A stretch of DNA of 6,608 bases from Methylococcaceae bacterium (GCA_013138855.1 WTBX01000067.1:1-6608); one strand, 5' to 3'. Counted from the first letter of the stretch, positions 1 through 6,529 are shown. The notes: generated by a model from the letters alone, not told the origin. Numbers and translations are program-made.

Positions 1-15
1 CTATTCATAAGTCTT

Positions 16-152
16 CTAACATTTTGATAAACCGTTAAAACGGTTGAGCTTTTGCTTTTCACATAGCCCACGGTTTAAACCGTGGGCTATGTGAACTAAT
101 GAAAATAACCGTTTCAACGGTTTACCAGCTTTCCTCTCTAATAAAATGTTAG
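16..152. repeat. Nested inverted repeat (palindromic element, about 137 bp)
   Basis: Three layers of inverted repeat share roughly the same centre. The core, 58-95, is a perfect 38-bp palindrome. Around it, 28-45 pairs with 107-124 at 17 of 18 positions. The outermost arms are ctaacatttt (16-25) and aaaatgttag (143-152), a perfect 10-bp pair. The middle arms can instead fold on themselves: aaccgtt 30-36 with aacggtt 39-45, and aaccgtt 107-113 with aacggtt 116-122. The same single strand could therefore form one long hairpin or three side-by-side hairpins. No T-run follows the stems on either strand, so it does not look like an ordinary terminator. A small non-coding mobile or extragenic palindromic repeat is the best guess, but no element family is recognised. 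No gene is seen in 1-177. Confidence 0.8.
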
Positions 153-177
153 GATTCTTTTGGCTACCTACTTATAG

Positions 178-564
178 TTAATATGACATATTTAATTGTT
201 CAAGCTCTAATGCGCGTTCCGCCGTCATTCTTAAATAACATTCGTTAGACATAACCCGATGCATTGAGCCACCCTCAGGATCATAATAAAAATCACAATT
301 TGCATCACGAAACTTAATCCACATTCGCTGGACATCTAACAATTGTTTCTGTCGTTTTTTATTTAAAGTCACTTTCAAAGCTTTATAGTTTGTATTTAAC
401 TTTTTATCTTGCCTATCCGTTTCATCACCAAGACAAGTAATCATTCCCACCGTTGTTCCATTAGATTTGTCCATACAAAGATCAAAAGCAGAAGAATATT
501 TAGGTTCAGCATAAGCAGAACCTGCTGCTGAAGCGAGTAATAATAACAAGGCGTAATTTTTCAT
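178..564 (-). CDS. Secreted LprI/DUF1311-family protein
   Basis: This is a 128-residue protein with a clear Sec signal peptide: Lys at position 2, a hydrophobic stretch at 4-15, and probable cleavage after AYA at residues 17-19. The mature part matches the LprI/DUF1311 pattern (lysozyme-inhibitor LprI N-terminal family). It has Cys44 preceding an acidic stretch, LNTNY at 56-60, a basic helix, QRMWIKFRDANC at 79-90, then GGS and Cys109 followed by TAERALEL near the C-terminus. Four cysteines (30, 44, 90, 109) would allow two disulfides in the periplasm. LprI of Mycobacterium tuberculosis inhibits lysozyme, but most family members are uncharacterised, so that function is only a possibility here. 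The ATG at 564 gives the signal peptide directly; no good Shine-Dalgarno precedes it. It is separated from the next gene upstream by a terminator and so is probably transcribed alone. No convincing promoter was found in 565-700. Confidence 0.82.
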   Translation of the reverse strand: MKNYALLLLLASAAGSAYAEPKYSSAFDLCMDKSNGTTVGMITCLGDETDRQDKKLNTNYKALKVTLNKKRQKQLLDVQRMWIKFRDANCDFYYDPEGGSMHRVMSNECYLRMTAERALELEQLNMSY

Positions 565-703
565 TAGTTTATTTTTTTAAAAGAATTAAAAGTATGTATT
601 ATTAGTCGTTGCTGATAACTTGACTATGAAAAGAACTTTTAATATACGATAACGCAAATGATTAACAAAGCAAAACATTAAGAGCTGATAAACCTTTAGA
701 CAT

Positions 704-739
704 AAAAAAACCGACACTGCAAAGCAATGTCGGTTTTTT
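704..739 (-). terminator. Factor-independent terminator of the lipoprotein gene
   Basis: The stem ccgaca (711-716) pairs with tgtcgg (728-733). Three more inner pairs (tgc 718-720 with gca 724-726) close on a small loop. On the minus strand the stem is followed by seven T residues (the A-run at 704-710). It lies 17 bases past the end of the lipoprotein gene at 757. The plus strand also has a six-T run (734-739), so it could act in both directions. Confidence 0.88.
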
Positions 740-756
740 ATAAATATCCGTTTGGA

Positions 757-1263
757 TTATTTAGTTGCAGTTGCTTCTTCTGCTGTTTTAGCTGCTGCAT
801 CAACTGATTCTTTAGCTGTATCAACAGCACCAGATAATGCGCCTGTTAGCGCATCTTTTGCTTCAGTTGTTTTTTCTGTTACTGCTGCCGCTGCCGCATC
901 AACAGCATCTGTAGCTGCTTTTTCTGCTGCATCTTTAACGTCTGTAGTTGCTGCTACCGCTGCATCAGTCACAGCTTCTGTAGTTGCCGCTGCTGCATCC
1001 GTTACCGCTTCTGTAGTTGCTGCCGCTGCATCCGTTACCGCTTCTGTAGTTGTTGCCGCTGCATCAGTTGCCGCTTCTGTAGTTGCTGCCGCTGCATCAG
1101 TTGCTGGAGTAACTGCTTCTGTAGTTGCTGCCGCTGGAGTAGCTGCTTCTGTTTTTGCAGGAGTAGCAGGTGTGCTAGTAGCATCAGTTTTACCAGCATT
1201 ATCACAACCTGATAATAAAGCTAAACTAACTAAACCTGTTGCAATGAGTTCTTTTGCTGCCAT
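757..1263 (-). CDS. Ala/Thr-rich lipoprotein with 11-residue tandem repeats
   Basis: This is a 168-residue protein starting with a lipoprotein signal peptide whose lipobox LLSGC puts the acylated Cys at residue 20. The next residues are Asp21 and Asn22. In E. coli, Asp at +2, strengthened by Asn at +3, keeps lipoproteins in the inner membrane, so it is probably anchored there facing the periplasm. Residues 60-114 are five consecutive 11-residue units on the theme ATTEAVTDAAA, with a degenerate copy at 46-59. The mature chain lacks Phe, Trp, Tyr, His, Arg, Gln and Met. The array is acidic, while Lys appears again from residue 110. An 11-residue period fits a long, slightly amphipathic helix or coiled coil, as in LEA-like proteins, but no homologue is recognised and function is unknown. 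AAGGA seven to eight bases before the ATG supports the start. It is followed by a strong terminator, consistent with a short, well-expressed single-gene transcript. Confidence 0.82.
   Translation of the reverse strand: MAAKELIATGLVSLALLSGCDNAGKTDATSTPATPAKTEAATPAAATTEAVTPATDAAAATTEAATDAAATTTEAVTDAAAATTEAVTDAAAATTEAVTDAAVAATTDVKDAAEKAATDAVDAAAAAVTEKTTEAKDALTGALSGAVDTAKESVDAAAKTAEEATATK
922..1128 (-). repeat. 33-bp tandem repeat array inside the lipoprotein gene
   Basis: Five adjoining 33-bp units (922-1086) encode residues 60-114. A longer, diverged copy at 1087-1128 encodes residues 46-59. The three middle units differ from each other at only a few bases. The outer ones are more diverged, especially the last, which encodes ATTDVKDAAEK. 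The unit length is a multiple of three, so gain or loss of units would keep the reading frame. Confidence 0.82.
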
Positions 1264-1309
1264 GTAACTATCCTTTTATATTGAATATTAAAATGTCTTG
1301 GAATTTTTT

Positions 1310-1315
1310 ATTATA
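1310..1315 (-). promoter_or_regulatory. Candidate -10 box for the lipoprotein gene
   Basis: A perfect TATAAT reads on the minus strand 46 bases before the lipoprotein ATG. No good TTGACA-like hexamer sits 16-18 bases upstream, so the assignment rests on the -10 alone in AT-rich sequence. Confidence 0.35.
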
Positions 1316-1362
1316 AATTTAATAGGGCAATGAAGAAAGCTCTCTATAAAATTTTCTCCACA

Positions 1363-1389
1363 GCTTAGAATAATAACGTATTTCTAAGC
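1363..1389. repeat. Inverted repeat after the export operon, possible weak terminator
   Basis: gcttagaa (1363-1370) and ttctaagc (1382-1389) form a perfect 8-bp stem with an 11-base loop, about 50 bases past the end of the beta-barrel gene. No T-run follows on the minus strand, so it is at best a weak terminator or an RNA-end stabilising hairpin. A third copy of gcttagaa lies at 1435-1442, across the barrel gene's stop codon. Confidence 0.35.
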
Positions 1390-1436
1390 ATTAAGTAACT
1401 AAATAATTGATTAATAAATTATTGTAAATCATTAGC

Positions 1437-2639
1437 TTAGAAATGATAACTTAATTCAGCGCGAATATGATCATCATTTCTAAGGAAATAGGATATATCA
1501 CGAGATGCAGCCCCACTAAAAAAGCGGGCTTCAACTTCTATTTTAAAGTCATCACCCAGCCGTCTACTAGCTTCAATATTATAAAATTTTTCATTTGAGC
1601 GACGATCAAGAATAACGCCTGCTAAAATTTCAGTGCTTTGAATATCGTTAAAAGAAAAACGTACTGCGGCTAAAAAATCATCCTCTGTTGTCGTCGGTGA
1701 ATTATCACCGCGACTATCATATAAATATTCGGCAACAATCCCTAAATCTAAGCCTGTTTCAAATAAATTATATAAGCTATATTCAAAACCTGCGGTGCTA
1801 GCGAAGAAAGTCCTTCCCTGTCCTGAACGCACGATGGATTCCATTTTCCATAACCAACTCCCTTTTGTTACTTGAATATCCACGCCTGATTGATGAATCA
1901 TTTCATAATAGGGAATGAGTTTTAATTCTCCTGTTTGCTGTAGTTCAGGCAGTAAAGTGGGTTCGCGGTTAGTGCCGTAAAAATGTGATAAACCTAAATC
2001 CCAATCTCCTAAAGAGTGCGACCACCGTGCGGCAAAGCCTAAATGTTTTTCTGCACCGTGTTTTTCATAACGCGCTTCACCGACACTGACTTCTGGAAAT
2101 GAACGCAATCTAGCCTCTTTACCCGCAAAAGTACGCTCTCTAAAACCTGTGAGAAAAAATAAATCTAGCGTTCCCCAATCCTGAATAATCGCCAGATTTA
2201 TCATGGGTTGACCTAATTTATCTTCGGTGTCGGAGTTTTCGACTAAATCGGTTTGATTAATAATATCAACTAAATGCTGCGCTTCTGAAACGCCCCAAAA
2301 AACCTTACGAATCCCTACACGCAATTCCCAGTTTCTCGCCGCTTTTAACCATGTTAATTCGCGTATATCAAAATGAGTGCGTCTACTATCATGCTGTGAA
2401 TAACGATAAAACGGCACAAAAGCAATACTTTGGCTGCCTTTGTCCCATTCGTGATACAGCTCAATTTCAGCGACACCCGATAAATAATGGTTATGCTGCG
2501 CACCGTCTAAAGGGTTATGCAAGAAACCAAGACTTTCAATACCTACATAGCCTGAATATTCAAATGCTAATGCTTTACTGCTATTTAAAAAGACTAAAAA
2601 AATAAAAAGTATAAGCGTATTTTTTTTAGCTATTTGCAT
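1437..2639 (-). CDS. Outer-membrane beta-barrel protein of the RND export operon
   Basis: With the start at 2639 this is a 400-residue protein. Its 25-residue signal peptide has two Lys, a strongly hydrophobic core, and cleavage after KALA before FEYSGY. The rest shows alternating hydrophobic/polar beta-strand segments with frequent aromatic residues, and ends in SYHF. A terminal Phe with an aromatic residue at -3 is the usual outer-membrane assembly signal. A conserved-looking block, GVSEAQHLVDIINQTDLVEN, followed by DKLGQPMINL and FFLTGFRERTF, recalls the DUF1302-like barrels found beside RND exporters, though that family is normally longer. The open frame extends to a TTG at 2684, directly abutting the previous stop. 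The ATG at 2639 is preferred because it has AAGAG seven bases upstream and opens straight into the signal peptide. It is the last gene of the operon, 45 bases after the LolA-like gene. It probably supplies the outer-membrane part of the pathway; the substrate is unknown. Confidence 0.78.
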   Translation of the reverse strand: MQIAKKNTLILFIFLVFLNSSKALAFEYSGYVGIESLGFLHNPLDGAQHNHYLSGVAEIELYHEWDKGSQSIAFVPFYRYSQHDSRRTHFDIRELTWLKAARNWELRVGIRKVFWGVSEAQHLVDIINQTDLVENSDTEDKLGQPMINLAIIQDWGTLDLFFLTGFRERTFAGKEARLRSFPEVSVGEARYEKHGAEKHLGFAARWSHSLGDWDLGLSHFYGTNREPTLLPELQQTGELKLIPYYEMIHQSGVDIQVTKGSWLWKMESIVRSGQGRTFFASTAGFEYSLYNLFETGLDLGIVAEYLYDSRGDNSPTTTEDDFLAAVRFSFNDIQSTEILAGVILDRRSNEKFYNIEASRRLGDDFKIEVEARFFSGAASRDISYFLRNDDHIRAELSYHF

Positions 2640-2684
2640 AATTAAGCTCTTATATTTTCGGAGTACAAAATCAGTAATTAACAA

Positions 2685-3464
2685 TTACCTAACACGTTTC
2701 AAGGTATTCTTATCAAAATCTCTATCCGTTAGCCCCACACCAAACTGATATTCTTCCCATAATAATTTCGTACTTTTGCCGTTTTGATGATTGTTCATCA
2801 ATTGCTCACCTGCTCGCCAATATTTACCTAAATATTGCTTATAATTTTTAAATATCTGTGTTTTTAATAAGCTGTTTTTACGATCATAATATTCGCCTTT
2901 AATAATAATGTAGCGATCTTTGTCTATCCAGCCAATTTGGCGAGTATAGCCAGAATATTCATAAGTAGGCTTCATTTCAATGACAAAACAATCAATACCG
3001 TCAATTACTTCATCCTTTAAATAACGATAGGTATAACGAGCCACTTCAAAAGAGGTTAAATCTTCAAATGAATATTCACTCCCTAAAAAAGGCCCTGATT
3101 TATTGGCTGATGAAATACGCTTGACTCGCTTTAAGGCAGGTAAATAAAGCCATTGATCATCAGCCGTCAACGCATGAGTAAAACTTAAGAACGCGGTACC
3201 TTTAATATCGCGTGGGCTGTCAAAGATAGTTAAACTTTTATCACCATCCGCAGCGATTTCCAGTGTGCGAATTTCTAAAACACGTCGGGCTTCATCACCA
3301 CTACGGTTTTTTAATACCATTTCAAATTTAGCTTGGGTATCACCAAAACCAGTATCGCGTTTATCAACTTCGGTGATAATTTCCAACCCTTGTTCTTCGG
3401 GGCTTAGTGCAAAAGCGGGTGCAGAAAATAAACTTATCGTGAGTGCTAAGAATAAAGTTTTCAT
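2685..3464 (-). CDS. LolA-like outer membrane lipoprotein-sorting family protein
   Basis: This is a 259-residue secreted protein whose signal peptide ends at APAFA (residues 15-19). The mature sequence matches the LolA-like family that accompanies MMPL/RND exporters and is usually annotated 'outer membrane lipoprotein-sorting protein'. Family-typical segments include EEQGLEI (23-29), DTGFGD (37-42), SPRDIKGTAFLSFTH (83-97), DDQWLYLPALKRVKRI (102-117), GPFLGSEYSFEDLTSF (124-139), IGWIDKDRYI (177-186) and a C-terminal GLTDRDF (244-250). Such proteins share the LolA/LolB half-barrel fold that shields a hydrophobic ligand, so it is expected to carry a lipid-like cargo across the periplasm. It is not the housekeeping LolA, which is shorter and lacks these blocks. 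GGAG lies six bases before the ATG, inside the end of the exporter gene. The ATG overlaps the exporter's stop as ATGA, so the two are probably translationally coupled and work together. Confidence 0.88.
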   Translation of the reverse strand: MKTLFLALTISLFSAPAFALSPEEQGLEIITEVDKRDTGFGDTQAKFEMVLKNRSGDEARRVLEIRTLEIAADGDKSLTIFDSPRDIKGTAFLSFTHALTADDQWLYLPALKRVKRISSANKSGPFLGSEYSFEDLTSFEVARYTYRYLKDEVIDGIDCFVIEMKPTYEYSGYTRQIGWIDKDRYIIIKGEYYDRKNSLLKTQIFKNYKQYLGKYWRAGEQLMNNHQNGKSTKLLWEEYQFGVGLTDRDFDKNTLKRVR

Positions 3465-5776
3465 TTTTTCTCCATAGTCATTAATAAAGGGGGTAAAAAT
3501 AATAAATCCAGAAATAACGCTGAAGCGATGGTAATCGCTGTCATTAGTCCCATATCAGCATTCATTGAAAAATGAGAGAGGTTTAACACTAAAAAGCCAC
3601 TGACTAATACTAAAGACGTAATCCATAAGGCGACTCCAACGGTTGAGAACGCATAGCGTACTGCATCTTCTGGGCTTAAGCCTTTTTCAACACGAGCGCG
3701 TTGATATTTACTGATGAAATGTACGGTATCATCAACAACAATCCCTAAAGTCATGCCTGCGACAACCGATAAACCTAAGCCTACCTGACCATTAACCACG
3801 CCCCAGATACCAAAGCCAACCCCTGCTGGAACTAAGTTTGGAATTAAGCTTAAAAAACCTAATCTTAATGATTTAAATGCCAGCATTAACAGAAAAGAAA
3901 TCAATACCAAGGCGACAATCGTACCGCCGATCATTCTAACAATGTTACGTTGCCCAATATGAGCAAACATCAGTACAGGGCTTGCCATTTCAATTTGACT
4001 ATTTGGCAGGTTTTCAGCTATCCAGTTCTGAACATGAGCTTCTAATGCCAGTATCTCGTTTGAACTCATGGTTTTAATGGTAGCAATCACCCTGACTCCC
4101 GATTTATCTATATTAATCTGGTCATTTAAATCCAGTCCATAAGGCAATGACATTTCATAAAGTAATAAATATTGCGCCGCTAATTCACGCTCTTCAGGCA
4201 ATTTATACCAAGCGGGATTATCTGCGTGCATATTTTTATTTAGACGTTTAAAAGTATCGACAACACTATTCACATGAACCACTTGTTTTTGTGTCGACAA
4301 CCAGTCACCAAGGGTTTGTAAGTTTTTTAAATATAAAGGCTCATTAACACCACCTGTATCCTTGGCATGAACCGAAAATTCTATGGTGTAAATTCCACCC
4401 ATATTTTCATTTAAAAAATCTGTACCTTGTCGAAACTCAGTGGTTTCATCAAAAAACTTTACAAATTCGTCATTGATTTCATTTAGGGGGATAAGGCTGC
4501 TTAAAATTATGGCTATTAAGCCATTGATGATGAGTAAAGGTTTACGGCGTTTTATAGTGAAATTGGCAATCGCCAACATATATCTATTATCTAGTTCATC
4601 TTTAGGACGTACTCGCACAGGTAAGACCATCATCAATGCAGGTAACAACGTCATTGAAAATATCCACGCAAAAATAACACCTAAGGCGACAATGTTTCCT
4701 AAATCTCTAAAAGGCGGCGCATCACTGAAATTCATCGACATGAAACCAATGGCAGTCGTCAAACTAGTCAAGAAAACAGGCTGCATATTGATACGCAAAC
4801 TTTCTTGCATGGCTAAATGCTTTTCATGCCCTAGCCGCATATTATGAAGAAAGGTGACTAAGATATGCACACAGTCAGCCACGGCCATGGTTAAAATGAT
4901 TGTCGGTGAAATAGCGGAAGTTGGCGTTAAGAATATTCCCAACCAACCAGCAATACCTAAGGCGGTTAAAACTGAAAATAAAATTAATAAAATAACACTA
5001 AAAATTCCTGTAAAGGAATGTAAACAGAGTAATAAAGCCCCAATAACAACCGCATACATAATCGGCATTAAAGTCGTGTTATCAGAAATAGCAGATTCAG
5101 CAAAAGCATTATTCATCATTGCCATGCCTGATAAATACACTTTTATATTAGGATTTTTTGCCTCAATATCAGCCGCGAATTTACGCGCCATCATCGCGAC
5201 TTCGCCAGATTCTGTGTGCTTTTTATCAGGAAGCTGCAAGGTAACGCTAACACCTGTTGCATGACCTGTTTTTGAAATAAGTCGATTAACTAATAACGGC
5301 TCATTCAACGCCACCTGTTTTATTTCAGCTATTTTTTCAGGCGTTAATGCCGCAGGATTCATGACTAAGCTGCTGACAATTAAATCATCCTCTTCAGCAA
5401 CCGTATGTTGATAATTGGTAATTGAATCAACCCGACTCGAATAAGGTATTTGCCAAGCATTTTTAGTGAGATCCTTTATAACCGCTAGCGTTTCAATCGT
5501 AAAAACATTGCCATCTTTAGGCGCGATAACAAACATGACATTATCACTTTTGTTATACGTCGCTTGCATCGCATCAAAGGCTTTAAGCTGCGGATTTTCT
5601 TCTCCAAAATAAACACGATAATTATTTTTAAAATCGAGTTTTTGAATGCCCGCAGAAAATAAGGCTATGAAAATGAGTGAAAATAAAATCGTCCACCACG
5701 GATGAGTCGTTACAAATACAGCGAGCGAATTGGTAAATTTATTTTTTTTCACTGTTGTTTCCATTTTGTATGCCAT
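3461..5776 (-). CDS. MMPL/RND-superfamily inner-membrane exporter
   Basis: This is a 771-residue, two-fold repeated membrane protein. Each half has one N-terminal helix (about 28-45 and 413-430), a large periplasmic loop (about 46-232 and 431-612), and then a bundle of five helices (about 235-385 and 615-767). The equivalent helices carry acidic motifs: AVADCVH at 298-304 in the first half and GIVVDDTVHF at 678-687 in the second. These are the positions where MMPL/RND pumps have the residues used for proton coupling. The length fits single-chain RND exporters of the hydrophobic/lipid type rather than the roughly 1000-residue AcrB drug pumps, and no MFP partner gene is present. The start is uncertain. 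ATG 5776 and ATG 5764 both lie inside the end of the repressor gene and neither has a strong Shine-Dalgarno. A GTG at 5752 preceded by GGA is also possible. All keep the first helix. It overlaps the repressor gene by up to 38 bases and the LolA-like gene by 4. Confidence 0.9.
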   Translation of the reverse strand: MAYKMETTVKKNKFTNSLAVFVTTHPWWTILFSLIFIALFSAGIQKLDFKNNYRVYFGEENPQLKAFDAMQATYNKSDNVMFVIAPKDGNVFTIETLAVIKDLTKNAWQIPYSSRVDSITNYQHTVAEEDDLIVSSLVMNPAALTPEKIAEIKQVALNEPLLVNRLISKTGHATGVSVTLQLPDKKHTESGEVAMMARKFAADIEAKNPNIKVYLSGMAMMNNAFAESAISDNTTLMPIMYAVVIGALLLCLHSFTGIFSVILLILFSVLTALGIAGWLGIFLTPTSAISPTIILTMAVADCVHILVTFLHNMRLGHEKHLAMQESLRINMQPVFLTSLTTAIGFMSMNFSDAPPFRDLGNIVALGVIFAWIFSMTLLPALMMVLPVRVRPKDELDNRYMLAIANFTIKRRKPLLIINGLIAIILSSLIPLNEINDEFVKFFDETTEFRQGTDFLNENMGGIYTIEFSVHAKDTGGVNEPLYLKNLQTLGDWLSTQKQVVHVNSVVDTFKRLNKNMHADNPAWYKLPEERELAAQYLLLYEMSLPYGLDLNDQINIDKSGVRVIATIKTMSSNEILALEAHVQNWIAENLPNSQIEMASPVLMFAHIGQRNIVRMIGGTIVALVLISFLLMLAFKSLRLGFLSLIPNLVPAGVGFGIWGVVNGQVGLGLSVVAGMTLGIVVDDTVHFISKYQRARVEKGLSPEDAVRYAFSTVGVALWITSLVLVSGFLVLNLSHFSMNADMGLMTAITIASALFLDLLFLPPLLMTMEKK

Positions 5777-6335
5777 TTAATAATAAATTTAAAACATGGT
5801 CTGCAATCACATCAGCGTGTTCATGCTCTGGTTTCCAGCCTTGCCAGAAATGGCGTAGCGGTTTGATTTCTTGATGGTATTTAATCAGCCCCAAAACTGA
5901 TACTGCGGTTAAATGAGTATCTGTTTTAGGTGAAATTTCAGCAATCAATTCCAATAAATAGCAAAATTGATTATTAAAAATATCAGTTGCTAAAATTTGC
6001 ATTCGTTTAGGGTCGGCTTCTATGATTTCACGTTGAATTAAACGATCGAAAACGGGGTCTTGCTCTAGCATTTCTATCATTAGTTTTACAAAATTTCTTA
6101 ATTTATCTTCAGCACTTTCACCGCTATACCAAAGGCGTGTAAGCTGCTGAGACTTATCTGTAAATGCATAACGCATCATTTCCAGATACAAGCTATTTTT
6201 ATCAGGAAAATGATGATAAATAGCCGCCACACTCATATCTACCGCAGCCGCTAGATTCCGCATAGAAACACCCGCAAAACCTTTTTGTGCAAATAATAGC
6301 TTAGCTTCGATTAAAATTTTTTCTTTTGAATCCAT
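5739..6335 (-). CDS. TetR/AcrR-family transcriptional repressor
   Basis: The product is 198 residues from the ATG at 6335. The N-terminus is a classical TetR DNA-binding domain: KEKILIEAKLLFAQKGFAGVSM, then the helix-turn-helix NLAAAVDMSVAAIYHHFPDKNSLY, with the usual YHHF recognition-helix end. The C-terminal ligand-binding and dimer domain includes LIQREIIEADPKRM and a helical tail, with no recognisable ligand signature. The open frame runs back to a GTG at 6341, but the ATG six bases further in has AAGGTG five bases upstream and that Shine-Dalgarno overlaps the GTG, so the ATG is chosen. As first gene of the operon, overlapping the exporter gene, it most likely represses itself and the export genes through the palindrome just upstream. 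The inducer is unknown but may be the exported compound. Confidence 0.9.
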   Translation of the reverse strand: MDSKEKILIEAKLLFAQKGFAGVSMRNLAAAVDMSVAAIYHHFPDKNSLYLEMMRYAFTDKSQQLTRLWYSGESAEDKLRNFVKLMIEMLEQDPVFDRLIQREIIEADPKRMQILATDIFNNQFCYLLELIAEISPKTDTHLTAVSVLGLIKYHQEIKPLRHFWQGWKPEHEHADVIADHVLNLLLNGIQNGNNSEKK

Positions 6336-6346
6336 CTTCACACCTT

Positions 6347-6360
6347 AACGAACGTTCGGT
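6347..6360. promoter_or_regulatory. Probable TetR operator palindrome
   Basis: A perfect 10-bp palindrome, CGAACGTTCG (6349-6358), with a further matching outer pair (6347/6360), ends 13 bases before the repressor's ATG. It sits between the candidate -10 box and the Shine-Dalgarno, covering the likely transcription start. GC-bearing palindromes of this kind in front of TetR genes are usual operators. Binding by this particular repressor is inferred from position. Confidence 0.65.
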
Positions 6361-6364
6361 AAAT

Positions 6365-6394
6365 ATAATAAATGATTTTTAAAACAATAAACAA
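6365..6394 (-). promoter_or_regulatory. Candidate promoter of the TetR-exporter operon
   Basis: On the minus strand TTGTTT (6389-6394) and TATTAT (6365-6370) are 18 bases apart, a plausible sigma-70 arrangement. The start of transcription would fall within the adjacent CGAACGTTCG palindrome. The -35 matches only half of the consensus and the region is AT-rich. Confidence 0.4.
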
Positions 6395-6448
6395 GTCTTT
6401 ATTATCATTTTTGAGATTTCTTTCATGTTTCCACAAAATTTAAGTCTT

Positions 6449-6461
6449 TCATAAGTTATGA
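6449..6461. promoter_or_regulatory. Short inverted repeat in the divergent intergenic region
   Basis: TCATAA and TTATGA flank a single central base, giving a 13-bp dyad about 110 bases before the plus-strand gene. It could be a regulator site for that gene, but its AT-rich character makes chance occurrence possible. Confidence 0.25.
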
Positions 6462-6529
6462 GACAACTTGAAAATTCCGTAAACAGCTTGCTCAAACAGC
6501 AAATTAAACAAATAAGTTTTGTTAGCGTT

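Noticed and set aside
58..95. The 38-bp palindrome as terminator of the LprI-like gene
   Set aside because: No T-run follows the stem on the minus strand, and the surrounding nested symmetry is not a terminator feature. Incidental transcript-end stabilisation is still possible.
922..1128. Possible CRISPR array
   Set aside because: The 33-bp units are directly adjacent with no unique spacers, and they translate in frame as an 11-residue protein repeat.
752..1267. Long plus-strand open frame of 171 codons covering the lipoprotein gene
   Set aside because: It is the exact antisense of the repeat-bearing lipoprotein gene. The repetitive Ala/Thr codons leave the opposite strand free of stops. 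It has no ribosome binding site, and the minus-strand frame has a lipobox, Shine-Dalgarno and terminator.
2351..2605. Plus-strand 84-codon open frame
   Set aside because: Antisense to the start of the beta-barrel gene, with no ribosome binding site or recognisable protein features.
3265..3477. Plus-strand 70-codon open frame
   Set aside because: Antisense to the start of the well-conserved LolA-like gene; no support as a gene.
4440..5264. Two plus-strand open frames (4440-4847 and 4854-5264)
   Set aside because: Both are antisense to the exporter's membrane-domain coding sequence, lack plausible start signals, and their translations resemble no domain.
3461..5776. Exporter as a drug-efflux pump of the AcrB type
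   Set aside because: At 771 residues it is too short, and no membrane-fusion protein or TolC-like gene accompanies it. The LolA-like neighbour points to the MMPL type.
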